DNA from: CAZSDU01 sp964429135
Lineage (GTDB): Bacteria; Bacteroidota; Bacteroidia; Bacteroidales; FEN-979
NCBI GenBank assembly: GCA_964429135.1
Contig: CAYSAU010000003.1
Location: forward strand, 62,001-126,000
Direction: 5' to 3'
Length of the DNA stretch: 64,000 bases
Shown here: positions 26,627-35,128 of the stretch, piece after piece
How the letters are laid out: every line of letters begins with the position of its first letter
How positions within the stretch are numbered: position 1 is the stretch's first letter
Notes under the pieces: generated by a model
The model's input: the letters and a program-made list of their open reading frames with translations, nothing else
Told to the model about the DNA's origin: nothing
Database searches by the model: none
Made by a program: the position numbers and the translations under genes

Positions 26627-27556
26627 ATGACTGATTATTCAATTGTTGTGCCTGTATATAATAGCTGTCAATCGCTGAAAGAGCTTTACCAGCGGATTGA
26701 ACAGACCATGAATGGACTGGATAAATCATTTGAAGTGATTTTTGTGGATGATGACAGCAAGGATGAAAGCTGGGAAGAACTGAAACTCCTTCATCATTCA
26801 AATCCAGATCACATTTTGGCGATCCAACTTGCCCGGAATTTCGGTCAACACAATGCTACCATCTGCGGGATTGCCCAGGCATCAGGAAAATATATCATCA
26901 CGATGGATGATGATCTTCAAAACCCACCTGAAGAAATTAGCAAGCTCATCAGCCAAATGGAAAGCAGCAATGCTGACCTTATTTACGGGATCTACAACAA
27001 AAAACGACATTCTATGACAAGGAACCTGGGCAGCGCCGCCCTTAAAGCTTCCTCCCGTAGGTTTTTCAGAACAAAGGGCAATGGTTCCTCCTTCCGGATT
27101 ATGAAATCATCTCTTGGCAAATGCCTTCTCAATCACCAGATCAATTTCATTTACATTGATGAATTGTTTAACTGGTATACCAACCATATAGAATTCGTTC
27201 AGGTTGTGCATCAGAAAAGACCCTACCAGAAATCAACCTATACCTCTCATCTCCTTTTTTCCATGTTCTCGAACCTGGTGATTTATTATACAGCCATACC
27301 ACTTAAAATGATGGTGTACGGTGGGTTCATCTCTGGTCTTCTGAGTTTTATTGCCGGCATAATATTTATTTACCGTAAGATCATGCATGATGTACCGCTT
27401 GGATTTACCGCCCTGATCGTCGCTATTTTATTTTCCACCAGTATCATTTTACTATCCCTGGGAGTAATCGGCGAATACCTGAGCCGGATCTATATGGTGC
27501 AAAACCAGAAACCTCCTTATGCCATTAAAACCAGGCTTGACCATGAAATTCTTTAA
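26627..27556 (+). CDS. Glycosyltransferase family 2, membrane-anchored (GtrB/DPM-like)
   Basis: 309 residues. The GT-A domain starts SIVVPVYNSCQSL and has VIFVDDDSKDESWEEL and the metal-binding TMDDDLQNPPEEI. Two hydrophobic segments near 230-255 and 265-290 anchor it in the inner membrane, as in polyprenyl-phosphate sugar synthases. It would transfer a sugar to undecaprenyl phosphate or a lipid-linked acceptor. It is followed by overlapping GNAT and MBOAT genes, forming one operon. Confidence 0.9.
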   Translation: MTDYSIVVPVYNSCQSLKELYQRIEQTMNGLDKSFEVIFVDDDSKDESWEELKLLHHSNPDHILAIQLARNFGQHNATICGIAQASGKYIITMDDDLQNPPEEISKLISQMESSNADLIYGIYNKKRHSMTRNLGSAALKASSRRFFRTKGNGSSFRIMKSSLGKCLLNHQINFIYIDELFNWYTNHIEFVQVVHQKRPYQKSTYTSHLLFSMFSNLVIYYTAIPLKMMVYGGFISGLLSFIAGIIFIYRKIMHDVPLGFTALIVAILFSTSIILLSLGVIGEYLSRIYMVQNQKPPYAIKTRLDHEIL

Positions 27557-28256
27557 ATACGGCATAACGCTGGAACGCCTGAAAGCCGAGGATATTGAAC
27601 TGGTCAGGCAATGGCGTAACTCAAATGCAGTCAGGCTGAACATGAACTACCGCGACATTATTAGTCCTGAACAGCAAGCCGAATGGTTTAAGTCTATCAA
27701 CAACTTATTTTGTCACTATGTCATTATCCATTACCAGGGAGAGAAAATCGGATTGCTGAACGATAAACATATCGACTGGGAATCCCGTTCCTCTGAATCA
27801 GGAATTTTCTTTGGCCGGAGTGAATATATCAACTCCATGGTTCCTGCACTTGTATCTGTAGCCGGAATTGAAACCATGTTTTATATCCTGGGCTGGCATA
27901 AACAGTATGCAAGCATACTTCGTAACAATGTCAAAGCCATTGACTTTAACAGTCAACTGGGGTATATCCTTTGTGAAGGACAGGAAGATCTTGATCTTCA
28001 AAAGTTTGAGCTGACACTTGAAAGTTTTGAGAAAAAAGCCAAAAAAATAAGGAAAGCCGTCAGGCTATCTGCCGGAAATGAGACCTGTGGAAAAATACTC
28101 CTTGAACCAGAAGATTTCCAAATCGGTATTGCTCAAAAAGTCGAATCACTGATCCACCAAAGCCCCAGGCCCATTCACCGGGAAGAGTCCGGCGAGGGTA
28201 TCTGGTACATGGAAATGAATGAAACCCACAACTTCCAGAAATTATATAACCAGTAA
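27543..28256 (+). CDS. GNAT family N-acyltransferase
   Basis: About 237 residues from MKFFKYGITLERLKAEDIEL. The opening LKAEDIELVRQWRNSNAVR is typical of RimJ/RimL- or PseH-type GNATs. The acyl-CoA-binding loop region is around SGIFFGRSEY...LVSVAGIETMFYILG. It overlaps the end of the GT2 gene by 14 bp. In this cluster it may acylate the amino group made by the WecE-like enzyme (WecD-like role), possibly using a non-acetyl donor; this is inference. The C-terminal 70 residues are not part of a typical GNAT domain and have no clear match. Confidence 0.8.
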   Translation: MKFFKYGITLERLKAEDIELVRQWRNSNAVRLNMNYRDIISPEQQAEWFKSINNLFCHYVIIHYQGEKIGLLNDKHIDWESRSSESGIFFGRSEYINSMVPALVSVAGIETMFYILGWHKQYASILRNNVKAIDFNSQLGYILCEGQEDLDLQKFELTLESFEKKAKKIRKAVRLSAGNETCGKILLEPEDFQIGIAQKVESLIHQSPRPIHREESGEGIWYMEMNETHNFQKLYNQ

Positions 28257-28258
28257 AG

Positions 28259-29710
28259 ATGCTTTTTAATTCTTTTGGATTTATTATTTTTCTTCCGTTA
28301 GTGGTTATTTTTTATTATTCCCTAACTTTTCGCTGGAGGAATATGTTCCTTCTTGGATGCAGTTACCTTTTCTATATATTCTGGAATATTGAATTTGTCC
28401 TGGTTTTAATCAGTGCAACCATGGTTTCTTATTGGGCTGCATTGAAAATGGGACAAAAGGTAAAAAAAAGAGAGCGGAAAGTATATCTGATCATAGCCCT
28501 GGTCATAAACCTGGGCATGCTGGTCGCTTTCAAATATCTTGGTTTTTTTACAGATATCCTTAATCAGTTTTCAGGTGCTACAGGCTGCAATTTCGCCATT
28601 CCCTTCTTATATCTAATGCTTCCTGTCGGCATTTCATTTTACACTTTTCAGACCCTGGGGTATGCCATTGATGTCTATCGGGGTGTACTTAAACCGGAAC
28701 AGGATGCAGGACGCTATGCCTTATTCGTTTCATTTTTTCCGCTGGTACTGGCCGGCCCAATTGAGCGCGGGCGTAATCTGCTCCCCCAAATCTCTGTCAG
28801 CCACCCTTTTGATCCGCAGTTATTCACGAGCGGTTTACGGCTCATGCTCTGGGGAATGTTTAAAAAAGTTGTGATTGCCGATCGATTGATCATTCTGGTT
28901 CAGCCTGTTTTTGAACAGCCTGGATATTTTCATGGTCCGGAAATAGCCTTTGCAGTTGTGCTCAAAATCATGCAGGTATATGCCGATTTCTCAGGCTATA
29001 CTGATATTGCCATAGGGTCAGCAAGGCTGCTGGGTTTCAGGCTTAGTCCGAATTTCAACCGCCCATTTACTGCACAGTCCATCGCCGGATTCTGGAGCCG
29101 CTGGCATATCTCCCTGACTTCCTGGTTGCGCGATTATGTATATTTTTCCTTGCCTTTCAAATATCATGGTAAAATTGTATCCTGGAGAGCCAACCTCAAC
29201 CTCCTGATCACCTTTATTCTGGTCGGGTTTTGGCATGGGCCTTACTGGAACTTTATTATTTTTGGGTTTCTGCATGGCTTGTATATGATCATGGCGAACA
29301 TCACAAAACCCTGGATGACAAAATTCAACCAATTGAGCCGGCTTGACCGTTTTCCCCGCTTATTAAAAACAGTGAATATAACCGTGACATTTTTGCTGGT
29401 CTGCTCAACAGGTTTTTTCTTCGGACAGCATCCGTTTTCTGATTCCTTACTGTTGATAAAAAACCTGGCGGATTTCAGCCATTCCGGAAAATTATTCCTG
29501 TCATTATTAAGAAACAATGACCTGGTACTTGGGGTATTACTGATTTGTTTTATGCTCTTTTTCGAATACCTGATCGCTGCCAGGGAATGGGCAAGTAAAT
29601 TCCTTGGTAAGCCGATAGCCATCCGGTATGCCGCATATCTTTTCATGTTGTTTTTCATGCTTTTTTTCGGTGTTTTTTCGAACCAGAAGTTTTTTTATTT
29701 TCAATTTTAG
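28259..29710 (+). CDS. MBOAT family O-acyltransferase (AlgI/DltB-like)
   Basis: 483 residues with about 10-12 membrane segments. The conserved MBOAT features are FFPLVLAGPIERG, YADFSGYTDIAIG, FNRPFTAQSIAGFWSRWHI and the catalytic-His region LVGFWHGPYWNFIIFGFLHG. These proteins move acyl groups across the inner membrane onto exported glycans. It sits 2 bp after the GNAT gene and immediately before a SGNH-like partner, the usual MBOAT-SGNH arrangement. Confidence 0.93.
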   Translation: MLFNSFGFIIFLPLVVIFYYSLTFRWRNMFLLGCSYLFYIFWNIEFVLVLISATMVSYWAALKMGQKVKKRERKVYLIIALVINLGMLVAFKYLGFFTDILNQFSGATGCNFAIPFLYLMLPVGISFYTFQTLGYAIDVYRGVLKPEQDAGRYALFVSFFPLVLAGPIERGRNLLPQISVSHPFDPQLFTSGLRLMLWGMFKKVVIADRLIILVQPVFEQPGYFHGPEIAFAVVLKIMQVYADFSGYTDIAIGSARLLGFRLSPNFNRPFTAQSIAGFWSRWHISLTSWLRDYVYFSLPFKYHGKIVSWRANLNLLITFILVGFWHGPYWNFIIFGFLHGLYMIMANITKPWMTKFNQLSRLDRFPRLLKTVNITVTFLLVCSTGFFFGQHPFSDSLLLIKNLADFSHSGKLFLSLLRNNDLVLGVLLICFMLFFEYLIAAREWASKFLGKPIAIRYAAYLFMLFFMLFFGVFSNQKFFYFQF

Positions 29711-29711
29711 G

Positions 29712-30704
29712 ATGAACAGAAACAGGAAATTTTTCTTAAAATTCGGAGTATTTATTATCCTGTTGATCGGGCTGAATGCCCTGTTCAGTTTCCTGTACGA
29801 CCGCGGGATGATCTATTACCGGCTGAATCGCAACCAAGACCATCAATTCGAGGTTTTTTCCGACACCCTGCGGTACCTTATGCTTGGAAATTCACACAAT
29901 GTGGTGAACCCGATGATCCTGGGTAACAGTTTCAGCTATGTCACGCCCAGGGAATTATACACACAAACGTATTTCAAGCTGAAGTACATTCTTGAAAAGA
30001 CGAATAAAAGACCGGAGAATATTCTCCTTTCAGTTGATCCTGTTAACTTCAGCCCGAAAACCGAAAACGACTTGACCTTCGATGGATACTGGAAAAAATA
30101 CATAAATTATTTCGAACTTGCCCGCGAATACAGGGATCCGCACTTCCTGATGAATTGGTTCATGGGGAATTTCTGCACTTACGCGGGAAATTTTAAATTT
30201 ATTTTTCAATCGATACGGTATTTTCGATTTGACCTGGACATGATTAAACTCGGCTACCTTCCCCGGCAAAATTTTCAGAATTTCGCCAGAGAACCAAACC
30301 GGGAAGGGCAGGGATTAATCAGGGCGACGGCCTATCTTTCCAGTTATAATAAAAAATCTGAACTGGGTTCCGTAAGATACTACTGCCGAATTCTGGACCT
30401 GTGCAGGCAATATAATATCCGGCCGATTCTATTAAGAATGCCGCAAACCGAAGAATATCAGAAGGAAGCAAATAAATTGGTTAATATTGCGAAGCTGGAT
30501 CGTGAAATCCTGGCTTTTTCGCATCTATATTCAAGCAATTTTATTTTGCTTGATTACCGCAATGAATTCATTGACAAACCGGAATATTTTTTCAATGCCG
30601 ATCATTTGAATCCAACTGGTGCAACCATCATCAGTAATAAAATCAGGAAAACTCTCGTTAAATTAAACAGCTCTGAAAAATTAAACCCGAATTCAACAAA
30701 ATAA
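29712..30704 (+). CDS. SGNH-like acyltransferase partner of MBOAT (330 aa)
   Basis: The start at 29712 (MNRNRKFFLKFGVFIILL) directly follows the MBOAT stop; a longer in-frame opening overlaps MBOAT and is rejected. One N-terminal transmembrane helix anchors a periplasmic domain. Block I reads LMLGNSHNV (Ser in GNSH), and the C-terminal Asp-His pair is FFNADHLNPTGA, matching the SGNH/AlgX/DltD-type catalytic pattern. It likely receives the acyl group from MBOAT and esterifies a glycan in the periplasm. Confidence 0.82.
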   Translation: MNRNRKFFLKFGVFIILLIGLNALFSFLYDRGMIYYRLNRNQDHQFEVFSDTLRYLMLGNSHNVVNPMILGNSFSYVTPRELYTQTYFKLKYILEKTNKRPENILLSVDPVNFSPKTENDLTFDGYWKKYINYFELAREYRDPHFLMNWFMGNFCTYAGNFKFIFQSIRYFRFDLDMIKLGYLPRQNFQNFAREPNREGQGLIRATAYLSSYNKKSELGSVRYYCRILDLCRQYNIRPILLRMPQTEEYQKEANKLVNIAKLDREILAFSHLYSSNFILLDYRNEFIDKPEYFFNADHLNPTGATIISNKIRKTLVKLNSSEKLNPNSTK

Positions 30705-30711
30705 CCAACAC

Positions 30712-31119
30712 ATGAAAACATCTTATTCTTCCATTTCAAGAAACACTTGGCACATGGTTTCCTTTTTATTCGTTCTGATTTTTTCAGCCACTGCTTTAAT
30801 GGGACAACAAAGCAATTCCGATAAATCCCAGAAACCTTCAGCCGAAGATAGAGCAAAACAGCAAACCCAGTTCATGAAAGAAGAACTCAAGCTCAACGCA
30901 GCACAAGAGGCTAAAGCCTATGCCATCAACCTCAAGTACGTAAAACTGAATGATGAGGCAAGAAAATCCCCCGACAAGGAAAAGAACAGGAAGGTCATGC
31001 AGAAAAACAATGAAGCAAGAAGAGGTGAGCTCAGAAAAATCCTGACTTCTGAGCAGATCGACCTTTATCTGAAGAAAAGGGAAGAAAATAAAACCAAACA
31101 AAGGGTGATGAGATATTAA
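30712..31119 (+). CDS. Periplasmic Spy/CpxP-like helical protein (135 aa)
   Basis: Signal peptide to about residue 32 (ends ATALMGQQ). The mature protein is highly charged and helical, with LNAAQEAKAYAINLKY and LTSEQIDLYLKKREEN, the LTxxQ-like motifs of Spy/CpxP periplasmic chaperone/sensor proteins. It follows the SGNH gene by 7 bp and may ride on the glycan operon. It converges with the TMTC-like gene. Function inferred from the motif only. Confidence 0.72.
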   Translation: MKTSYSSISRNTWHMVSFLFVLIFSATALMGQQSNSDKSQKPSAEDRAKQQTQFMKEELKLNAAQEAKAYAINLKYVKLNDEARKSPDKEKNRKVMQKNNEARRGELRKILTSEQIDLYLKKREENKTKQRVMRY

Positions 31120-31129
31120 CGGTTAAATA

Positions 31130-33175
31130 TCAACGGTTTTTTTTCCTTACCTCCTCCCCCAGATTGTAATAATATGCTGCCTTTGCTCTGTCCTTCCGAA
31201 GATTGTAAAGACCGTTGAGCTGAACGCAGAGTTCATAGGTCGGGTTAATCCCGCTGGCTTTTTCCCAATACTGAACAGCCATAAAAGTATCTCTTCTCGA
31301 CATATAATAATTTCCGATATTCACATAAGGCATCTCCGAATTGGGATAGGATCTCATGATATCCTCATTCATTTTCACCGCCCTGTCAAAATCTCCCATA
31401 TCGTTATATACATTGGCCATGGCAAATAAGGCCTTGACCTGATGCGGATTGATTTTCAGAATTTTTTCATAGCACGCGAGGGCCCGGGAATATTCTTTCT
31501 GTTGACGATAAGCCATTCCCAGGTTAACCCAGGCCGGTTGAAGGGTAGAATCAAGATGGATGGCCTGTTGCAGGAAATAGATCGCCGAATCCGGATTTTT
31601 AACAATAAAAAGATAAACTGTGCCCAAGTCATTCAGCGTGGTATAGTTCTCAGGGTAAATCCTGATAGCCTGCCGGAAATGGCTGATGATGGTCTGGGTT
31701 TGAAATTCATTCGCAAATCCATACCGTAAGAAATTTTCATCCTGATAAATATTTTTCATTAGAAATCCGCCATAATCAATATTTGCTTTAGCCGAATTGC
31801 TCAGGTGCTTAATGTCGGTATGATAGAGCATGAACAGGTTCCTCCAGTCGCGGTTACGGTTAATCGTCAAAGCCGTTCCCGGCAGGAGTATGAATATTAC
31901 GAGCCCAATGATCATAACACGTTTGCTCATCTTGACCTGACCATTTCGCGGATCAACCTTGAAAACCAGAAAGGAAAGGTAGGCTAAAGCCGAGCAAAAA
32001 CCAAGAGAAGCCAGGAAAAGAAAACGTTCACCGACAATCCCAACCACAGGCCCGGGGAGGTTGGAAAAAAGAAATATCCCGATCAGATACCATAGAATAG
32101 CGAAGGAAAGAAACCGTTTTTCCCTGAATTTGTACAACGCGAAGAACAGCAGGCCAAAATGAATGATCAAGGACAATATAGCCTTGAAACTGGCAAGATT
32201 AGTCAACGGGATCATGTCATACCCGTAATAGTAAAGCAAGGGATAAGGTAGGATCAGCATTTTTAGGTAAAATAACAAGGATAAAAAACTGGTTCCCAGG
32301 CGAACACCTATGGGTTGATCAAAAAACAGCGGGTTTTCGATAAAAAATTTGACCCTTTGCACCGGGGGCAGAAATAATTTTGGAACATACTGGGCGAGCA
32401 AACCTAACACAACAATGCCTGCCAGAACCCATACATACTTTTTTACAGGAGTATCTGTAAAGAAATACAATACCAGAAAGTACAAGGGCAGAAATGGAAG
32501 GATGGAAGGTTTGCTAAGATAACCCATGATAAACACCATGAACATATAAAAAAGAGAAAGGATTTTCCCTTTTTCAACATAATTAAGCAAAAACCACAGT
32601 CCACTCATACCACAAAGAAAAGCGAGAAGTTCTTCCCTGTTTTTCAGACTGGCTACCACTTCCGTATGGACTGGATGCGCCATAAACAACAGGGTAATGA
32701 AAAGAGGCAATAAAACATGAAAATTTTTCAGGAAACGTCTGAAGGTAAAAAAAATCAGCATGGCGATGAAACCATAAATCAGTACATTGATGAGGTGGCT
32801 TCTTCCGGGTTTATCCCCCCATAACTGATATTCCAGTGCAAAAGTAACTTTGGTCATCGGGCGGTATTCGGAAACGATAGACCCTACATTCCCGGTACTG
32901 TTGATATAATGGGTAGAAAAAATCTCAGGGATCGCCTTCAGTCCGCGGGCTGTTACCGGATTATTGGTAACATACTCATCGTCCAGGGCATATTTGTTCT
33001 TTACCGTATTTCCATATAAAACGAAGGCAAACACGAGAAAAAGAATCATGTAAAACCAATTACCGGGTGTTGATCTACGCTCTTGCTTTTCATCCTTAAC
33101 GGCAACCTTGCCTTTTCCTTTTACCAGATTCTTCTTTGGACCATCAGAAGGTCGGGATTGACTACTTTGTTTCAT
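31130..33175 (-). CDS. TMTC-like membrane protein with TPR repeats (681 aa)
   Basis: The start is set at 33175 (MKQSSQSRPSDGPKK): a -7 box lies 18 bp upstream, and the longer frame runs into the preceding gene. A basic N-terminus is followed by about 10 membrane helices. The first periplasmic loop has the KYALDDEYV acidic pair characteristic of GT-C/PMT-like TMTC proteins, with AHPVHTEVVASLKNREEL later. The C-terminus has at least four TPRs (SAIYFLQQAIHLDSTL, RALACYEKILKINPHQ). It may be an O-mannosyl-type protein glycosyltransferase; substrate unknown. Confidence 0.8.
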   Translation of the reverse strand: MKQSSQSRPSDGPKKNLVKGKGKVAVKDEKQERRSTPGNWFYMILFLVFAFVLYGNTVKNKYALDDEYVTNNPVTARGLKAIPEIFSTHYINSTGNVGSIVSEYRPMTKVTFALEYQLWGDKPGRSHLINVLIYGFIAMLIFFTFRRFLKNFHVLLPLFITLLFMAHPVHTEVVASLKNREELLAFLCGMSGLWFLLNYVEKGKILSLFYMFMVFIMGYLSKPSILPFLPLYFLVLYFFTDTPVKKYVWVLAGIVVLGLLAQYVPKLFLPPVQRVKFFIENPLFFDQPIGVRLGTSFLSLLFYLKMLILPYPLLYYYGYDMIPLTNLASFKAILSLIIHFGLLFFALYKFREKRFLSFAILWYLIGIFLFSNLPGPVVGIVGERFLFLASLGFCSALAYLSFLVFKVDPRNGQVKMSKRVMIIGLVIFILLPGTALTINRNRDWRNLFMLYHTDIKHLSNSAKANIDYGGFLMKNIYQDENFLRYGFANEFQTQTIISHFRQAIRIYPENYTTLNDLGTVYLFIVKNPDSAIYFLQQAIHLDSTLQPAWVNLGMAYRQQKEYSRALACYEKILKINPHQVKALFAMANVYNDMGDFDRAVKMNEDIMRSYPNSEMPYVNIGNYYMSRRDTFMAVQYWEKASGINPTYELCVQLNGLYNLRKDRAKAAYYYNLGEEVRKKNR

Positions 33176-33193
33176 CCTTATACAAACTTTCCG

Positions 33194-33201
33194 CAAATGT
33201 A
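33194..33201 (-). promoter_or_regulatory. Promoter -7 box (TACATTTG), minus strand
   Basis: Fits TAnnTTTG, 18 bp upstream of the ATG at 33175, in the 41-bp gap after its truncated paralogue. It suggests the TMTC-like gene can be expressed separately. Confidence 0.55.
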
Positions 33202-33216
33202 AATAATTATGAAATG

Positions 33217-34281
33217 TCAGGAGAGAATGGTCATCACTACATAAGGTAGGAGGATGATGCTGAAGACCAGGAGGATCTTCAGCCTGACATCGATTTCGAT
33301 GGTTAGGCTTCTTGGATCCGTTTGGAATAAACGAAAAATATAATATACCACCATCATGCAATAACCCAGGGACCCGGTAAATACCGATCTTTCAGCATTC
33401 GGCAGCAAGGCGGGAAAGAAAATATTGGCATATAAAAAAATGGCAGAAAGAAAAAACAGAATGGTGAAGGAAAGAAAGTGCTTTCCACGGTAATTTCTGA
33501 AAGCAAAAAATATCAATCCGGAATAAATCAGAAAAGAAAGAAAAGCAAGGATGGAGGAAGAATAGTTCATCATGATCGCATCCTGATTATAATTCACAAG
33601 ATGGTTGGGATAGATCAGTATCCTCAGGTAAAAGAGCAAAAACATCAAACCGGTTTTCAGACCGAAGCCGGGATTTTCTTCCGGGAAAAAAGAAGGAATG
33701 GAGTTTAGGTTCAAGGATAAAAATGCCGGTTCCAGCAAACGATGGCTGAATAAGGCCAAAATGGCCAGACCGATCATGGCCGAGATCATGGGGATGTAAT
33801 GCCGGTATGGAAGACGGGTAAAGAAATACAGACAAAGAGGAAAAATCAATAAAAACGATAGCATGGCCGGAGTGATCAGGCATCCGGCAAAAAAAATCAG
33901 CAAAGCGAGGATCAGGAATCTCAGGTTTCTTTTTTCAGCATAATGGAGAATAAACCAAAGGGCTGCCATTCCGCAGATAAATGCCAGCATCTCCGTTCGT
34001 CCTTCCCGGCTGTTCACTACACCCGTATGCACGGGATGTGCCATAAATAAAAGGGTGATAAGAAAAGGAAAAAGAATATTGAAGCGCTGAAGCATTTGTT
34101 TCAGTACAAAAAAAAGCAGCAAGCAGAGCAGGGAATAAACCACTACATTCAAAGGCAGGAAAACAAACAGGGCTTTCCCATATAGGACCAGGGTGGTTAA
34201 AAGGAAAAAGATGACGACATATTTATTCGCCCTCCAAGAATTCCAGGGTTTGATTTCGGGTTTTTTCCGACTGTTTTTCAT
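33217..34281 (-). CDS. Truncated TMTC-like membrane paralogue (354 aa)
   Basis: Membrane protein clearly related to the downstream gene: FLITLLFMAHPVHT, LAFICGMAALWFIL and HFLSFTILFFLSAIFLYAN align with that protein. It lacks about 75 residues covering the first periplasmic loop with the acidic pair. It also lacks the whole TPR region, since it stops where that begins. The ORF is intact and has its own -7 box (34298-34305). It may be a regulatory or inactive partner, or a duplicated copy being lost. Function not known. Confidence 0.75.
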   Translation of the reverse strand: MKNSRKKPEIKPWNSWRANKYVVIFFLLTTLVLYGKALFVFLPLNVVVYSLLCLLLFFVLKQMLQRFNILFPFLITLLFMAHPVHTGVVNSREGRTEMLAFICGMAALWFILHYAEKRNLRFLILALLIFFAGCLITPAMLSFLLIFPLCLYFFTRLPYRHYIPMISAMIGLAILALFSHRLLEPAFLSLNLNSIPSFFPEENPGFGLKTGLMFLLFYLRILIYPNHLVNYNQDAIMMNYSSSILAFLSFLIYSGLIFFAFRNYRGKHFLSFTILFFLSAIFLYANIFFPALLPNAERSVFTGSLGYCMMVVYYIFRLFQTDPRSLTIEIDVRLKILLVFSIILLPYVVMTILS

Positions 34282-34297
34282 TTTCCTTGAATCCCGT

Positions 34298-34305
34298 CAA
34301 ATTTA
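34298..34305 (-). promoter_or_regulatory. Promoter -7 box (TAAATTTG), minus strand
   Basis: Fits TAnnTTTG, 16 bp before the ATG at 34281, between rsmA and the truncated TMTC-like gene. Confidence 0.5.
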
Positions 34306-34317
34306 AAAAAATCCTGC

Positions 34318-35124
34318 TTATCTCTGCAGGGCTAAGGTAAGTCTTATGAATTCCTCCACATCGAGTTGTTCAGGTCTTTGAGATAAAAGAACGGGAAGTC
34401 CAGGGTCATCGGCCATATCCATTTCACCAGAAAGAGAGCGAAGGGAGTTTCTCAGGGTTTTCCTGCGCTGGTTAAAAGCTGTTTTAACCACCTTGAAAAA
34501 AAAACCTTCATCACAACCGAGATGGATGGTTTTATTCCGCTTTAATCTGATCATGGCAGATTTCACGCGTGGAGGGGGAAAAAAAACATTTTCACTCACG
34601 GTAAACAAATATTCAATGTCATAAAATGCCCTGAGTAAAACGCTTAATATGCCATAGGTTTTATTTCCCGGTGGGGAGGCAATGCGCGCTGCCACTTCTT
34701 TCTGGAACATTCCTATCGCCTCAGGAATCCTATCGCGGAATTCGAGCAGACGGAAAAGAATCTGGGTGGAAATGTTATACGGGAAATTACCGATGAGGCT
34801 GAAGGGTGGCTTTTCGGAAGGCTGATTACAGATGACGGATGGAGGTGGAAAATCTGAAAGATTGTATGTTAAAAAATCAGCCTCAATCAAGCGATCGGAA
34901 ATCAAAGGGTAAGTCTTTTTAAGGTAAAGAACGGATTCATGGTCAATTTCCATAAAATAGGGATCCGTTGTTTCATTGTCCAGTAAGTATTTGGTTAGGA
35001 CACCTGTTCCGGGACCTATTTCAAGCACAAGCGGGTATTGAGGGTTCAGGGCAGCGACTATTTTCCGGGCTATGTTTTCATCCCTCAGGAAATGCTGCCC
35101 CAGATGTTTTTTTGGTGTTACCAT
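34318..35124 (-). CDS. rsmA: 16S rRNA dimethyladenosine transferase (KsgA)
   Basis: Dimethylates two adjacent adenines near the 3' end of 16S rRNA, a late step in small-subunit assembly. Motifs: KKHLGQHFLRDENI at the N-terminus, the SAM loop LEIGPGTGVLT, the catalytic NFPYNIS, and AFNQRRKTLRNSL near the C-terminus. The 268 residues are standard. Its start lies 4 bp after the TPR gene stop, so it is probably cotranscribed with that gene and the amidohydrolase. Confidence 0.97.
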   Translation of the reverse strand: MVTPKKHLGQHFLRDENIARKIVAALNPQYPLVLEIGPGTGVLTKYLLDNETTDPYFMEIDHESVLYLKKTYPLISDRLIEADFLTYNLSDFPPPSVICNQPSEKPPFSLIGNFPYNISTQILFRLLEFRDRIPEAIGMFQKEVAARIASPPGNKTYGILSVLLRAFYDIEYLFTVSENVFFPPPRVKSAMIRLKRNKTIHLGCDEGFFFKVVKTAFNQRRKTLRNSLRSLSGEMDMADDPGLPVLLSQRPEQLDVEEFIRLTLALQR

Positions 35125-35128
35125 CCGT

